Positions 54,808 through 63,906 of a stretch of 64,000 bases of DNA are shown one piece after another; the stretch's first letter is position 1; each line of letters starts with the position of its first letter. Position numbers and translations under genes: made by a program. The notes under the pieces are model-generated. The model was not told the DNA's origin. It saw only the letters and a list, made by a program, of their open reading frames with translations, and made no database searches. This stretch comes from Kutzneria buriramensis (GTDB taxonomy: Bacteria > Actinomycetota > Actinomycetes > Mycobacteriales > Pseudonocardiaceae): contig NZ_QUNO01000017.1 in the NCBI RefSeq assembly GCF_003387475.1, positions 186,001-250,000 of the forward strand, written 5' to 3'.

Positions 54808-55330
54808 GCCCGGCCAGCACCACCGACAGGAGCGTGTCGAACAGCTCCGGGTCGTCCTCGGTAGCCAGGATCAGGCCCTGGACCAGGGCGACGAGGTGGG
54901 CGCGGGTGATGTCGGGGCGCACCGCGCCGGCCTCCTGGGCCCGTACGAGCACGCGGTCGCCGGCGGCCTTGGCGGCGGCGCAGGCGTCGTCGAACTCGGT
55001 GCGGTCGCCGAGCACCATCGACATGACGCCGATGGCGATGCCCCGGTAGGTCTTGCCGTGCTCGCAGCTGGCCCGGACCCAGTTGGCGAAGGCCTCGGCG
55101 GGTTCCTGGCCGGCGAGCTCGTCGATGTACGTGGTCAGCCCGCGCAGCCGCGCGGACAGCAGCGCCACGAGCAGGGCCTCGCGGTTGGGGAAGTGCCGGT
55201 AGAGGGTGCCGATGCCCAGCCCGGCGCGCCGGGCGATGTCCTCCAGCGAGGCGTCGGCGCCGTGCTCGGTGAACGCCTCGTGGGCGCAGGCCAGCAGGCG
55301 CTCGTAGTTGCGTCGGGCATCGGCGCGCAT
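54797..55330 (-). CDS. TetR-family transcriptional regulator
   Basis: This 177-residue regulator has an N-terminal helix-turn-helix (ASLEDIARRAGLGIGTLYRHFPNR in two overlapping segments, about 27-50) and a helical ligand-binding domain. It is divergent from the LLM oxidoreductase gene, with a palindrome in the gap, so it probably represses both. The inducer is unknown. Confidence 0.93.
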   Translation of the reverse strand: MRADARRNYERLLACAHEAFTEHGADASLEDIARRAGLGIGTLYRHFPNREALLVALLSARLRGLTTYIDELAGQEPAEAFANWVRASCEHGKTYRGIAIGVMSMVLGDRTEFDDACAAAKAAGDRVLVRAQEAGAVRPDITRAHLVALVQGLILATEDDPELFDTLLSVVLAGLSG

Positions 55331-55347
55331 CGGAACTCCCTCGACAA

Positions 55348-55364
55348 ACGGAGGTAGCCTCCGT
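55348..55364. promoter_or_regulatory. Candidate TetR operator
   Basis: Perfect palindrome ACGGAGG-TAG-CCTCCGT in the 78-nt gap between the divergent tetR and LLM oxidoreductase genes. A further CGGAGG half-site lies at 55380-55385. Confidence 0.6.
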
Positions 55365-55408
55365 ATGGTCGTCGATATCCGGAGGCGACCTCAGCTTAGG
55401 GGAGAGGC

Positions 55409-56257
55409 ATGGACACCATCGGCATCTGGACGTTCGCGTTCGACGGCCAGCCGGCGGCGCAGGTGCGGGAAGCGGCGGCTGAGCTGGACGAACTCGGCTA
55501 CGGGGCGCTGTGGTTCGGCGAGGGCTTCGGTCGGGAGGCGCTGACCCAGGCGGCCCTGCTGCTGCACGCCACGAGCCGGCTCACGGTGGCGACCGGCATC
55601 GCGCAGACATCACTGCGCAGCCCGCGGGCCATGGCGATGGCCCACCACACGCTCATTGAGGCGTTCCCGGAACGCTTCCTACTCGGCCTCGGCGGCCACC
55701 GGTCGCCGGGACAACCGGGCGCCCCGACCGACGCGCGGCCGCTCGACACCATGCGGGACTACCTCGACGCGATGGACCAGGTGCCGGGGTTCGGCGTGCA
55801 ACCAAGGCGGGCCCTGGCGGCGCTGGGGCCACAAGCGCTGAAACTCGCGGCGGAGAAGACCGAGGGCGCGCACTCGTACTTCGTGCCGGTCGAGCACACC
55901 GCGAAGGCCCGGGAGCTGCTCGGCCCGGAGCCGCTGCTGGCCGTCGAGCAGGCGGTGGTGCTGGGTGGCGACAAGGACGTGGCCCGCCAGCACGTCACCA
56001 CCTACATGGTCGCGAAGCACCAGACGAACAACCTGCGCCGGTTCGGCTACACCGATGACGACTTCGCCGGCAGCGACCGGCTGGTCGACGCCATCACGGT
56101 CACCGGCGACGTGGACGCGGTCGCCAAGCGCGTCCAGGAGCACCTGGACGCCGGCGCGAACCACGTCTGCATCCAGGTGCTCACCTCGGACCCGGGCCGC
56201 ATCCCGCTCGCGGAGTGGCGCGAGCTGGCCGACCTCATCCCACGTCACGCCGCCTGA
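55409..56257 (+). CDS. LLM-class (F420-type) flavin-dependent oxidoreductase
   Basis: This 282-residue luciferase-like TIM-barrel protein has IGIWTFAFDGQPAAQVREAA at the N-terminus, YGALWFGEGFGREALTQAAL (about 31-50) and FLLGLGGHRSPG (about 88-99), the pattern of the actinobacterial F420-dependent TIGR03620-type family. It likely transfers hydride to or from F420. The substrate is unknown. ATG 55409 is behind GGGGAGAGG. The 3' end overlaps the convergent ABC permease by 23 nt. Confidence 0.9.
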   Translation: MDTIGIWTFAFDGQPAAQVREAAAELDELGYGALWFGEGFGREALTQAALLLHATSRLTVATGIAQTSLRSPRAMAMAHHTLIEAFPERFLLGLGGHRSPGQPGAPTDARPLDTMRDYLDAMDQVPGFGVQPRRALAALGPQALKLAAEKTEGAHSYFVPVEHTAKARELLGPEPLLAVEQAVVLGGDKDVARQHVTTYMVAKHQTNNLRRFGYTDDDFAGSDRLVDAITVTGDVDAVAKRVQEHLDAGANHVCIQVLTSDPGRIPLAEWRELADLIPRHAA

Positions 56258-57836
56258 ACCCGACCAGCCCGGCGGCGGTCAGCGCGATCGTGATGGCCAC
56301 CAGCCACACCAGCGGCGTCGCGGTGAACTCGCCGCCGGGCAGCTTGGGCAGGTGCGTGAACGGCGAGATGTCCAGCGCCCACTGCTTGAGCTGGAACAGC
56401 GGGCCGAGCAGCTCGATCAGCAGGAACACGACCAGCGCGGCCCACGCCAGCGAGACCAGCTTGGGCAGCAGGCCGAACAGCGCGGTGGCGATGCCGGCCA
56501 GCACCCACACGGCCGGCACCTGCACCATCGCCGCGCCGAGCAGCCGCGGCAGCTGGGCGCCGACATCGCCCTGGCTGAGCCCCACGGCCAGACCGGTCAC
56601 GGTGCCGGCGACCGCCAGCAGGAAGGCGGTGCCCAGCAGCGCGAACAGCAGATGGCTTGCGGCCCAACGGATTCGCGCCACGGAACCGGCCAGCACGGGC
56701 TCGGCGCGCATCGTCGTCTCCTCGCTGCGCAGCCGCAACGCCGCCTGGATGGCGTACACGGACACGGCCAGGCCGATGATGTCCAGGATGGCCGCCATGA
56801 ACGAGTCCACAAGGGACTGCTGGCCGCCGATGTGTTGCAGCGCCTCGGCAAGCTGCGGGCTGCTGTCGAGAATGCTGTTCAGGCTCTTGGAGATCCCGCC
56901 GAGCGCGCCGCCCATCACGGCGAGGCCGACGGCCCAGCCGATCAGGATTCCCCGCTGCAACCGCCAGGCCAGCCCGAGCGTGCCGAGCAGGGCCGGGCTC
57001 GCCGTGGCCCGGCCGGCCCGTTCCGGCAGCATGCCGGCGCCGATGTCCCGGCGGCCGACCAGACCGTACGCGACACCCAGCAGCACAACGGAAATCGCGA
57101 CGTACAGGGCCGGCACCCACCAGCGCTCGTCGGCGAACGGACGCATCTGCTGCGACCAGCCGATCGGGCTCAGCCACGACAGCCACCGCGGCCCGTCGGA
57201 GGCGGCCGAGTCGCCGGCGGCCCGCAGCAGGTACGCCGCGCCGATGACCACGCCGCCGATCCCGTTGGCGGCACGGGAACTCGAGCTCACCTGGACGGCG
57301 ACCGCGGTCACCGCCGAGAAGAACCACACGCTGCCGCCGATGCCCAGCCCCATCGCGAACGACCCGGCGGCCGGAAGCCCTTGGCCGGCAAGGGCGAGGC
57401 CGATCAGCAGCGCGTACACCACGCCCGCCCCGAAGACCACGATCAGCGTCGCGGTGAGCTTGGCGTGCCGGCCGACGACGCCGGCGCCGAGCAGCTCGTG
57501 CCGGCCGGTCTCCTCGTCGGCCCGGGTGTGCCGGACGGTCGTGAACACCGCCATCAGCCCGACCAGCACACACGCCACAGCCCCGTATTTCCACTCCGTC
57601 ATGCCGCCGACGGTGTCGAGTCCCTGTGCCGGGCCGCTGAGCGCCAGCACCGACGGGTTGTTGGCGATCGACGCGGCGAACTCGACCCGTGACTGCACGG
57701 TCGGGTAGAGCTGGGCGAAGCTGGCCGCGGTGGCGGCGACGATGCCGGTGATGGCCAGGATCCACACCGGCAGCTGGATCCGCTCCCGGCGCAGCACCAG
57801 CCGCACCAGGGAACCGGTGCCCACCAGGGTGTTCAC
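56235..57836 (-). CDS. ABC exporter permease
   Basis: This 533-residue protein has about 12 transmembrane helices, arranged as two ABC-2-like halves, as in actinobacterial polyketide/tetronasin-type exporters (TnrB3-like). GTG 57836 overlaps the ATPase stop by 4 nt (GTGA), showing translational coupling; longer upstream frames run antiparallel or out of frame with the ATPase gene and are rejected. Substrates of the group are usually drugs or hydrophobic peptides. Confidence 0.9.
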   Translation of the reverse strand: MNTLVGTGSLVRLVLRRERIQLPVWILAITGIVAATAASFAQLYPTVQSRVEFAASIANNPSVLALSGPAQGLDTVGGMTEWKYGAVACVLVGLMAVFTTVRHTRADEETGRHELLGAGVVGRHAKLTATLIVVFGAGVVYALLIGLALAGQGLPAAGSFAMGLGIGGSVWFFSAVTAVAVQVSSSSRAANGIGGVVIGAAYLLRAAGDSAASDGPRWLSWLSPIGWSQQMRPFADERWWVPALYVAISVVLLGVAYGLVGRRDIGAGMLPERAGRATASPALLGTLGLAWRLQRGILIGWAVGLAVMGGALGGISKSLNSILDSSPQLAEALQHIGGQQSLVDSFMAAILDIIGLAVSVYAIQAALRLRSEETTMRAEPVLAGSVARIRWAASHLLFALLGTAFLLAVAGTVTGLAVGLSQGDVGAQLPRLLGAAMVQVPAVWVLAGIATALFGLLPKLVSLAWAALVVFLLIELLGPLFQLKQWALDISPFTHLPKLPGGEFTATPLVWLVAITIALTAAGLVGFRRRDVG

Positions 57837-58720
57837 GCTTCCACCTCGTAGTGCCGCAGGAACAGCTGCTCCAGCGTGGGCGGCTGGCTGACCAGGCTGC
57901 GCACCCCGAACTCGGTGAGCTTGCGCAGCACCGCGTCCAGCTCGGCGGTGTCCACCTCGAACTGGACCTTGTTGCCCTGCGCCGAATAGTCGTGCACGCC
58001 GGTCATGGTGTCCACACCGGACAGTGGCGAGCCCAGCTCGGCGGTGATCGAGGTCCGGGTCAGGTGCCGCAGCTCGGCCAGCGTGCCGGACTCCACGGTC
58101 CTGCCGCTGCGGATGATGCTGACCCGGTCGCACAGCGCCTCGACCTCGGCCAGCACGTGGCTGGACAGCAGCACGGTCCGGCCGTCCTGGCGCTCGCGGG
58201 CGATGCAATCCCGGAACACCTCCTCCATCAGCGGATCCAGGCCCGAGGTCGGCTCGTCCAGGATGAGCAGCTCCACGTCGGAGGCGAGCGCGGCGACCAG
58301 TGCGACCTTCTGCCGGTTGCCCTTGGAGTAGGTCCGGCCCTTCTTGGTCGGGTCCAGGTCGAAGCGCTCCAGCAGGTCCTTGCGGCGCTTGGGATCCAGC
58401 CCGCCGCGCAGCCGGCCGAGCAGGTCGATCACCTCGCCTCCGGACAGCGTGGGCCAGAGCGTGACGTCACCGGGCACGTAGGCCAGGCGGCGGTGCAGCT
58501 CGGTGGCGTCCCGCCAGGGGTCGCCGCCGAGCAGCTCGGCGCGGCCGCCGTCGGCGCGCAGCAGACCGAGCAGGACGCGGATGGTGGTGGACTTCCCGGC
58601 GCCGTTCGGGCCCAGGAAACCGTGCACCTCGCCAGTGGTCACGGTGAGATCGAGTCCGTCGAGCGCCTGGGTCCGGCCGAACGCCTTGCGCAGGCCGGAC
58701 ACCGAGATGGCGGTTGTCAT
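57833..58720 (-). CDS. ABC transporter ATP-binding protein
   Basis: This 295-residue ATPase has Walker [10 protein letters not shown] (about 38-46), a signature motif in degenerate form [15 protein letters not shown] (about 128-142), Walker [14 protein letters not shown] and the switch-His region [11 protein letters not shown]. The C-terminal DUF4162-like domain (about 220-295) is typical of drug exporters. It forms an exporter with the downstream permease and is divergent from a GbsR/MarR-type gene that probably controls it. Confidence 0.94.
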   Translation of the reverse strand: MTTAISVSGLRKAFGRTQALDGLDLTVTTGEVHGFLGPNGAGKSTTIRVLLGLLRADGGRAELLGGDPWRDATELHRRLAYVPGDVTLWPTLSGGEVIDLLGRLRGGLDPKRRKDLLERFDLDPTKKGRTYSKGNRQKVALVAALASDVELLILDEPTSGLDPLMEEVFRDCIARERQDGRTVLLSSHVLAEVEALCDRVSIIRSGRTVESGTLAELRHLTRTSITAELGSPLSGVDTMTGVHDYSAQGNKVQFEVDTAELDAVLRKLTEFGVRSLVSQPPTLEQLFLRHYEVEA

Positions 58721-58738
58721 GGCGCCAAGCTACACTCA

Positions 58739-58756
58739 TTTCACAAATTCGTGAAG
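58739..58756. promoter_or_regulatory. Candidate GbsR/MarR operator
   Basis: TTTCAC-AAATTC-GTGAAG, an inverted repeat with 5-bp perfect core arms, lies between the divergent ABC-ATPase and regulator genes, in a patch that is AT-rich for this genome. A second GTGAA half-site follows at 58760-58764. Confidence 0.55.
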
Positions 58757-58789
58757 ACAGTGAACTCGACCGGGTGAGAGGATGATCGA

Positions 58790-59260
58790 GTGACCGAGCG
58801 CGACGACGAGGCCGTGTCGAAGTTCATCGAACGGTTCGCCCTGATGCTGGCCGAGGCGGGCATTCCCCGCATGCCGGCGCGGGTCTTCGTCGGGCTGCTC
58901 GCGTCCGAGAGCGGCCAGCTCACCGCGGGCGAGCTGGCCGAACAGCTGTCGGTCAGCCCGGCCGCGATCTCCGGCGCGGTGCGCTATCTCACGCAGGTGC
59001 ACCTGGTCGTTCGGGAGCGCGAGCCCGGCGAGAAGCGGGACCACTACCGGGTGCGCGGCAGCAGCTGGTACGAGTCGGCGGCGGACCGGGAGCGCCTGCT
59101 CGTGCTGTGGTCCGAGGCGCTGACCGAGGGCGTCGCCGCGGTCGGCGAGGACAGCGAGGCCGGCGCCCGGCTGCGCGAGTCGGTCGAGTTCTTCGACTTC
59201 CTCCGGGTGGAAATCCCCTTGGTCCTCGACCGCTGGCGGTCACGTAACGTCGCGAACTGA
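58790..59260 (+). CDS. GbsR/MarR-family transcriptional regulator
   Basis: This 156-residue winged-helix protein carries RMPARVFVGLLASESGQLTA followed by ELAEQLSVSPAAISGAVRYL (recognition helix, about 45-64) and the wing EREPGEKRDHYRV. The layout fits actinobacterial GbsR-type regulators that sit beside and repress ABC exporters. GTG 58790 is behind GAGAGGA. It is divergent from the exporter operon, with an inverted repeat between. Confidence 0.92.
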   Translation: MTERDDEAVSKFIERFALMLAEAGIPRMPARVFVGLLASESGQLTAGELAEQLSVSPAAISGAVRYLTQVHLVVREREPGEKRDHYRVRGSSWYESAADRERLLVLWSEALTEGVAAVGEDSEAGARLRESVEFFDFLRVEIPLVLDRWRSRNVAN

Positions 59261-59311
59261 GGCGGCGATCATGCGGTGGTCCACCCCGTCGAGTGGGAGA
59301 GGCCACCCCGG

Positions 59312-59740
59312 ATGCCACGTCTTGTCGCCGCCGCCGGCGCGTTCCTGCTCGGCGCCGCCCTGCTGTCGGGCTGCGACCCGAACCCGCAGGTCACCAATAC
59401 CGGCAACGGCACAGCCGCGATCACGTCGAGCGTAACGCCGGCCCCGGTCACGACGACTAGTACCACCGAGGCGACCACCACGACGACCGTCGCACCGCCA
59501 CCGACGACCACCGTGGTGCCGCCACCCGCTGTAATCACGCATGCCGCCGCTGCGCCCCCGCAGACGGCGTGCGGCGCCGACCAGTACCGCAACGTGGACG
59601 GTGTCTGCGTGAACCGTCCGGTGGCCGCGCCCGGTCCCCCGCCCGGCGCGACCGCGAAGTGCAACGACGGCACGTACAGCTTCAGCCAGCACCGGTCGGG
59701 CACCTGCTCCGGCCACCACGGCGTCGCCGTCTGGCTGTAG
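59312..59740 (+). CDS. DUF3761-domain lipoprotein
   Basis: This 142-residue protein has a signal peptide and lipobox LLSGC (C23), a long Thr/Pro-rich linker (about 40-80, TTTSTTEATTTTT), and a C-terminal domain with CGADQYRNVDGVCVNRP and CNDGTYSFSQHRSGTCSGHH. The last element is the DUF3761 signature with paired cysteines. It is probably tethered outside the membrane; function unknown. ATG 59312 follows GGGAGAGG. Confidence 0.85.
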   Translation: MPRLVAAAGAFLLGAALLSGCDPNPQVTNTGNGTAAITSSVTPAPVTTTSTTEATTTTTVAPPPTTTVVPPPAVITHAAAAPPQTACGADQYRNVDGVCVNRPVAAPGPPPGATAKCNDGTYSFSQHRSGTCSGHHGVAVWL

Positions 59741-59755
59741 GACCATCGAACAAGC

Positions 59756-59791
59756 GAGGGGCCGGTTCCCGCCCCCAGGAACCGGCCTCTC
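59756..59791. terminator. Bidirectional hairpin terminator
   Basis: Arms 59756-59769 and 59778-59791 pair over 14 bp with one G-T pair. It lies between the convergent DUF3761 and DUF309 genes. Confidence 0.8.
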
Positions 59792-59798
59792 GCGCCCA

Positions 59799-60251
59799 TC
59801 ACGTCAACTTCGGCGGCGTGGCGTCTTCCCCGCCGCCGTCCGCCACCCGGTTCGCCCAGCCGACCAGGCCGGCGATGTCGATCCCGTACGGGTCCGAGTC
59901 CCGGTACGGCTCGATGTTGCCGGCTCCCCGGCGCAGCAGGCTGATCGCGCCGGCGCGGTTGCCGCGGGCCGCGTGCGTGAGGCCGACCGCCAGCTGGGCC
60001 ATGCCCCGCCAGAGCTGGCGATCCGGCTCGTTGGCCGCCTTCCAGGCGTCCTCCAGCACCTCGTGGGCGTGGAACGGCCGTCCGCGATCCAGCAGGTCCT
60101 GAGCCTCCGCAAGCGTTTGCGAGGGGGTGCGGACGATGCCCTCCGGCTGTCGCTCGACCCCCGGCGCGCCGTGCGCCATCGGCCGGCCCAGCCCGTCCCG
60201 CGGCCGCGCGTTGCGGGCCTTGCCGTTCGCGTCCCTGTCCCGGTCGGCCAT
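59799..60251 (-). CDS. DUF309 domain protein
   Basis: This 150-residue protein has the DUF309 helix pair LDRGRPFHAHEVLEDAWKAA (about 53-72) and WRGMAQLAVGLTHAARGN (about 81-98), which contains conserved His and Glu. The N-terminal 35 residues are basic and disordered-looking. Function unknown. The FMN glutamate-synthase-like gene ends 11 nt upstream, so the two are probably co-transcribed. Confidence 0.9.
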   Translation of the reverse strand: MADRDRDANGKARNARPRDGLGRPMAHGAPGVERQPEGIVRTPSQTLAEAQDLLDRGRPFHAHEVLEDAWKAANEPDRQLWRGMAQLAVGLTHAARGNRAGAISLLRRGAGNIEPYRDSDPYGIDIAGLVGWANRVADGGGEDATPPKLT

Positions 60252-60261
60252 GGTCCGATTC

Positions 60262-61902
60262 TCACACGGTGAAGCGGTCGGGATCGGCCTGCGCCCAGTC
60301 GACGGCCCAACTCCGCGGCGGCTCCGCCAGCAACTGGCCCGGCGCCAGCCACTCGTACAGGTCGGCGTAGGTCTGCACGGTGACCGGATCCGTGCGGCGG
60401 CACAGCATGTGCGGGCGCAGCTCGTCGGGATGGCCCACGCCCATCGACGCCATGATCTGCACCGCGCTGTGCACCGTCGACTGCTGGAAGCGCTGCACGC
60501 GCAGGGATTTGTCCCCGACGTCCAAAGCCCGGGCCCGCTTCGCGTCCTGGGTCGCGACGCCGACCGGGCAGGTGTTGGTGTGGCAGCTCTGTGCCTGGAC
60601 GCAGCCGACCGCGAACATCATCGCCCGCGCCGCGTTGGTGTAGTCCGCGCCCTGCAACAGCCTCTTGACGATGTCGCTGCCGGTCGCGACCTTGCCGCTG
60701 GCGCCGATCCGGATCCGGTCCCGCAGGCCGGTGCCGACCAGCGCGTTGTGCACGGTGATCAGGCCCTCGGTCAGCGGCGTGCCGAGGTTGTCGGCGTACT
60801 CCAGCGGCGCCGCGCCGGTGCCGCCCTCCGCGCCGTCCACGATGATGAAGTCGGGAGCCGTTCCCTCCTCCAGCATCGCCTTGCACACGGCGAGGAACTG
60901 GCGGCGCGATCCCAGGCACAGCTTGAAACCGGCGGGCTTGCCGCCGGCGAGTTCCCGCATGTGCGCGATGAAGCGGACCAGTTCCCGCGGCGTGCCGAAG
61001 ACCCGGTGGTACGGCGGGGAGATCACCGTCTGGCCGACGGGAACGTCCCGCACCGACGCGATCTCCGCGTTGACCTTGCTGCCCGGCAGCACACCGCCGA
61101 CGCCCGGCTTCGCGCCCTGCGACAGCTTCAGCGACACGCAGCGCACGCTGTCGTGGGCCGCTTTGTCCGCGAACTCCCTTTCGTCGAAGCCTCCATCCTT
61201 GGTGCGGCAACCGAAATACGCCGTGCCGACCTCCCACACCAGGTCGCCACCGTGCCGCAGGTGGTACTCGGACAGGCCGCCTTCGCCCGTGTCATGGGCG
61301 AATCCGCCGAGCTTCGCCCCTTTGTTCAGCGCCAGCACCGCGTTCGCCGACAGCGAGCCGAAACTCATCGCGGACACGTTCAACAGCGACATCTCGTACG
61401 GCTTCGTGCAATCCGGGCCGCCGATCCTGATTCGCGGCGCGTCGTCGGGGACCGGCAGCGGGGCCATCGAGGCGGCGAGGAACTCGTGCCCCGTCGCGTA
61501 GACGTCACGTTCCGTGCCGAACGGCTCCTCCGCGTCCGTGCCCTTGGCACGCTGGTACACGATGCTGCGGACGTCCCGGTCGTACGGGCGGCCGTCGAAG
61601 TTGCGTTCGATGAAGTACTGCTGCAACTCCGGGCGCAGATCCTCCAGCAGGAAACGCAGATGCCCGAACACCGGGTAGTTGCGCAGCACCGAATGCCGGC
61701 GCTGGATCAGGTCGTACGCGCCCAGGGCCGCCACCGCCAGCAGCGGGACCGTCAGGAAAAGCCACCACGGCGAGACCGCCACGACGAGCGTGACCGACGC
61801 CAGCGCCACCAACCACAGCACCGCCACCACAGTGATCCGCACGGGGAAAGTCAACACCGGACGCCGCCGCGACGCACGCCCTGGTGGAATGGTGCCCGGC
61901 AT
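60262..61902 (-). CDS. FMN-binding glutamate synthase family protein
   Basis: This 546-residue protein has two N-terminal membrane helices (about 18-60), then a Glu_synthase TIM barrel: NVSAMSFGSLSANAVLALNK, GEGGLSEYH and IIVDGAEGGTGAAPLEY, with a GASGKVATG phosphate loop. The cysteines of a 3Fe-4S cluster are seen in AVGCVQAQSCHTNTCPVGVA. It resembles the catalytic and FMN domain of glutamate synthase without the glutaminase domain, so it may be a membrane-bound oxidoreductase of unknown substrate. ATG 61902 is used; GTG 61857 is an alternative. Confidence 0.9.
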   Translation of the reverse strand: MPGTIPPGRASRRRPVLTFPVRITVVAVLWLVALASVTLVVAVSPWWLFLTVPLLAVAALGAYDLIQRRHSVLRNYPVFGHLRFLLEDLRPELQQYFIERNFDGRPYDRDVRSIVYQRAKGTDAEEPFGTERDVYATGHEFLAASMAPLPVPDDAPRIRIGGPDCTKPYEMSLLNVSAMSFGSLSANAVLALNKGAKLGGFAHDTGEGGLSEYHLRHGGDLVWEVGTAYFGCRTKDGGFDEREFADKAAHDSVRCVSLKLSQGAKPGVGGVLPGSKVNAEIASVRDVPVGQTVISPPYHRVFGTPRELVRFIAHMRELAGGKPAGFKLCLGSRRQFLAVCKAMLEEGTAPDFIIVDGAEGGTGAAPLEYADNLGTPLTEGLITVHNALVGTGLRDRIRIGASGKVATGSDIVKRLLQGADYTNAARAMMFAVGCVQAQSCHTNTCPVGVATQDAKRARALDVGDKSLRVQRFQQSTVHSAVQIMASMGVGHPDELRPHMLCRRTDPVTVQTYADLYEWLAPGQLLAEPPRSWAVDWAQADPDRFTV

Positions 61903-62314
61903 GCCGATGAAGACCGCGGCGGGCCGAGGTGCTCGACGAGACGCACACCCAGATCCGCACGCTGGGCATGGCCGCCGTGCGGGTCGCCGACGCGGCCGAG
62001 GCAACCGGCGTCAGCCCCGCCTTGATCATCTACCACTTCGGCACCAAGGAGAACCTGCTGTCGGCGGCACTCCTGCGCGCAGGATCTCTCCACTTTGGAC
62101 GCCATTGTCGGCGGCGGTCTCGGCGTCGCCGCCGTGCCGTACTGCATCACCCCCGCCAACCAGCAGCGGATCCGGGCGGGCCTGGTCGTGGAGGCCGCCA
62201 ACCTGCCCTTCTCACCACCGTCTTCGACCTGTCCCGCGACAGCGGCCACTCCCTCCGGCGGTCCGCGCTTGCCTTGACGACCCGCCAACTGGCCGCTGTC
62301 GACGGGTTGGCGGG
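61903..62314 (+). pseudogene. Gene remnants: TetR-type HTH and a dehydrogenase-like fragment
   Basis: At 61929-62090 the frame reads TQIRTLGMAAVRVADAAEAT, then GVSPALIIYHFGTKENLLSA, a clear TetR N-terminus that then degenerates. In another frame, about 62095-62215 reads VAAVPYCITPANQQRIRAGL and VVEAANLPF, reminiscent of the C-terminal region of Glu/Leu/Phe dehydrogenases. Neither has a complete gene around it. The patch is best read as decayed DNA between the glutamate-synthase-like and VOC genes. Confidence 0.55.
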
Positions 62315-62683
62315 CTAGGCCGACGGGCCGGCGACGCCGACGACGTTGCCCTCCGGGTCGGCGAACCGGCCGACGGTGAAGTCGCCCGTGGCCGGCTCGG
62401 GGCCGAGCAGCCGCTTGCCGCCGAGGCTCTCGGCGGTGCGCAGGGCGGTCTCCACGTCGGGCACGGCGACGTAGAACAGCACCCGCGGCTCGAACCCCTC
62501 GCCGCCACCGACACCGCCGTTGATGCCGGCGCCGGTCGCGAAGTGGTACTTCCCGGGCTGCGACACGTTCGGGCTGACGGCGTCGCCGGTGTCGAACGTC
62601 CAGCCGAACAGGCCGGCGTAGTAGTCGCGCAGCGCGTCCGGCTCGCCGCCGATGATCTCGAAGTGCACCACGGGCTGCCCCAT
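62315..62683 (-). CDS. VOC (glyoxalase-like) family protein
   Basis: This 122-residue single-domain VOC protein reads MGQPVVHFEIIGGEPDALRD, YYAGLFGWTFDTGD, then VPDVETALRTAESLGGKRLL and RFADPEGNVVGV. These beta-alpha-beta-beta-beta modules bind a metal or small molecule and act in glyoxalase, dioxygenase or drug-binding roles. ATG 62683 is fixed by AAGGAG 7 nt upstream; longer frames are not homologous. Confidence 0.93.
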   Translation of the reverse strand: MGQPVVHFEIIGGEPDALRDYYAGLFGWTFDTGDAVSPNVSQPGKYHFATGAGINGGVGGGEGFEPRVLFYVAVPDVETALRTAESLGGKRLLGPEPATGDFTVGRFADPEGNVVGVAGPSA

Positions 62684-62699
62684 GCCTGGCTCCTTTCGC

Positions 62700-62870
62700 T
62701 CACCCGGTGGTCGGAGCCGCCAGCAGCTTCTCGACATCGGCCCGGCGACCGGCCCAAGGATGGGCGAGTTCGAGCTCCCGCGACACCTGGAGCAGCAGGT
62801 CCTCCCGCCACGGCGCGCCGACGAGCTGCACGCCGACGGGTAGGCCGGTGGTGGATCGGCAGCGAGATCG
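62700..62870 (-). pseudogene. Amidase C-terminal remnant
   Basis: The minus-strand frame reads TGLPVGVQLVGAPWREDLLL and QVSRELELAHPWAGR, which is the C-terminal end of amidase-signature enzymes. The catalytic Ser-Ser-Lys region is absent, and the frame upstream is unrelated. It lies 17 nt before the VOC gene. Confidence 0.7.
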
Positions 62871-62936
62871 CGGGCTGACGCTCCCGCCATCGTGCCCGGA
62901 CACCTGGCCGGAGCCGACACACGCTTGCCCGTCTAG

Positions 62937-62957
62937 TTTTAGTCATCTAGACTAAAA
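62937..62957. promoter_or_regulatory. Palindromic operator upstream of vWA gene
   Basis: TTTTAGTC-ATCTA-GACTAAAA has perfect 8-bp arms in very AT-rich sequence for this genome, 28 nt before the ATG. The TAGTC/GACTA core recalls NrtR (Nudix-related) sites of NAD-metabolism genes, but the regulator is not in the window. Confidence 0.65.
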
Positions 62958-62985
62958 GTACGTTGACGACCGAGGGGAGACCGAC

Positions 62986-63906
62986 ATGGGATACGGCCGG
63001 TGGGATGACGACGCCTTCCAGGCGGCGCGGACGTTCCGCGCCAGACGGGGACTCGACGACTTCGGCTACACCGCCGACATGCACGGCCAGGCCCGCTCGA
63101 CGTGGCGGGCGCACCAGCGGCTCGACCCTCGGGACGCGTTCCGGGAGAGCCGCGACAGCGCTGAGCACGCCAACTCGCTGCCGATCGCGGTGCTGTTCGA
63201 CGTCACCGGCTCGATGGGCACGGTCCCGCGCATCATGCAGGGCAAGCTCGGCCGGCTGCACGGCCTGTTGCGCAGCAAGGGATACGCCGAGGACCCGCAG
63301 GTCCTGTTCGGCGGCATCGGCGACGCCGAGAGCGACCGGGTGCCGCTCCAGATCGGCCAGTTCGAGTCCGACAACCGGATGGACGAGCAGCTGCGGCTCA
63401 TCCTGCTGGAGGGCGGCGGCGGTGGGCAGAAGTCGGAGAGCTACGAGCTGGCGGCGTACTTCATGGCCCGCCACGTGGCCACCGACGCGTGGGAGAAGCG
63501 CGGCCGGAAGGGCTACCTGTTCCTGATCGGCGACGAGCTGAACAAGCCTCGGCTGGCCGCGCAGCACATCCGCGAGGTCATCGGCGACGACGTGCGTGAG
63601 GACGTCTCGGTCGCGTCGGTGTACCGCGAGCTCTCCCAGCGGTGGCACGTCTTCTACATCCTGCCCAACCAGTCGAGCTACTACCACGACCCGGACATCG
63701 CCGCGCACTGGGCGACGCTGCTGGGCGAGCGGTTCCTGCGCCTGGAGGATCCCGCCGCGGTGTGCGAGTTGATCGCCCTGATGGTCGGCGTCGGCGAGGG
63801 CCGGATCGACGTCGGCGGCGGGCTGGCCGACCTGAGCGACATCGGCTCACGTGCCGAGGCGGCCGCGGTCCGCCGCGCGCTGGAGACGGCGAATGGCCCT
63901 CGCTGA
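62986..63906 (+). CDS. vWA-like protein
   Basis: This 306-residue soluble protein has a von Willebrand A-like fold: LPIAVLFDVTGSMGTVPRIM (about 65-84) holds a MIDAS-like motif D72-x-T-G-S76. FGGIGDAESDRVPLQIGQFE and YLFLIGDELN give the following strands. ATG 62986 begins MGYGRWDDDAFQAARTF. It overlaps the next gene, an adenylosuccinate-synthetase homologue, by 14 nt, so they are a co-translated pair under the 62937-62957 palindrome. A role as metal-dependent scaffold for the partner enzyme is inferred. Confidence 0.85.
   Translation: MGYGRWDDDAFQAARTFRARRGLDDFGYTADMHGQARSTWRAHQRLDPRDAFRESRDSAEHANSLPIAVLFDVTGSMGTVPRIMQGKLGRLHGLLRSKGYAEDPQVLFGGIGDAESDRVPLQIGQFESDNRMDEQLRLILLEGGGGGQKSESYELAAYFMARHVATDAWEKRGRKGYLFLIGDELNKPRLAAQHIREVIGDDVREDVSVASVYRELSQRWHVFYILPNQSSYYHDPDIAAHWATLLGERFLRLEDPAAVCELIALMVGVGEGRIDVGGGLADLSDIGSRAEAAAVRRALETANGPR

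Noticed and set aside
56215-57708. 497-codon open frame on the plus strand
   Set aside because: Antisense to the ABC permease; low-complexity Ser/Pro/Ala sequence with no helices or motifs.
56235-58208. 657-codon minus-strand frame as a longer ABC permease
   Set aside because: The extra N-terminal part overlaps the ATPase gene in another frame; GTG 57836 with the GTGA overlap is the natural start.
60127-62025. 632-codon open frame on the plus strand
   Set aside because: Antisense to the FMN glutamate-synthase-like gene with its conserved cysteines and barrel motifs; the shadow frame has His/Arg-rich sequence without domain features.
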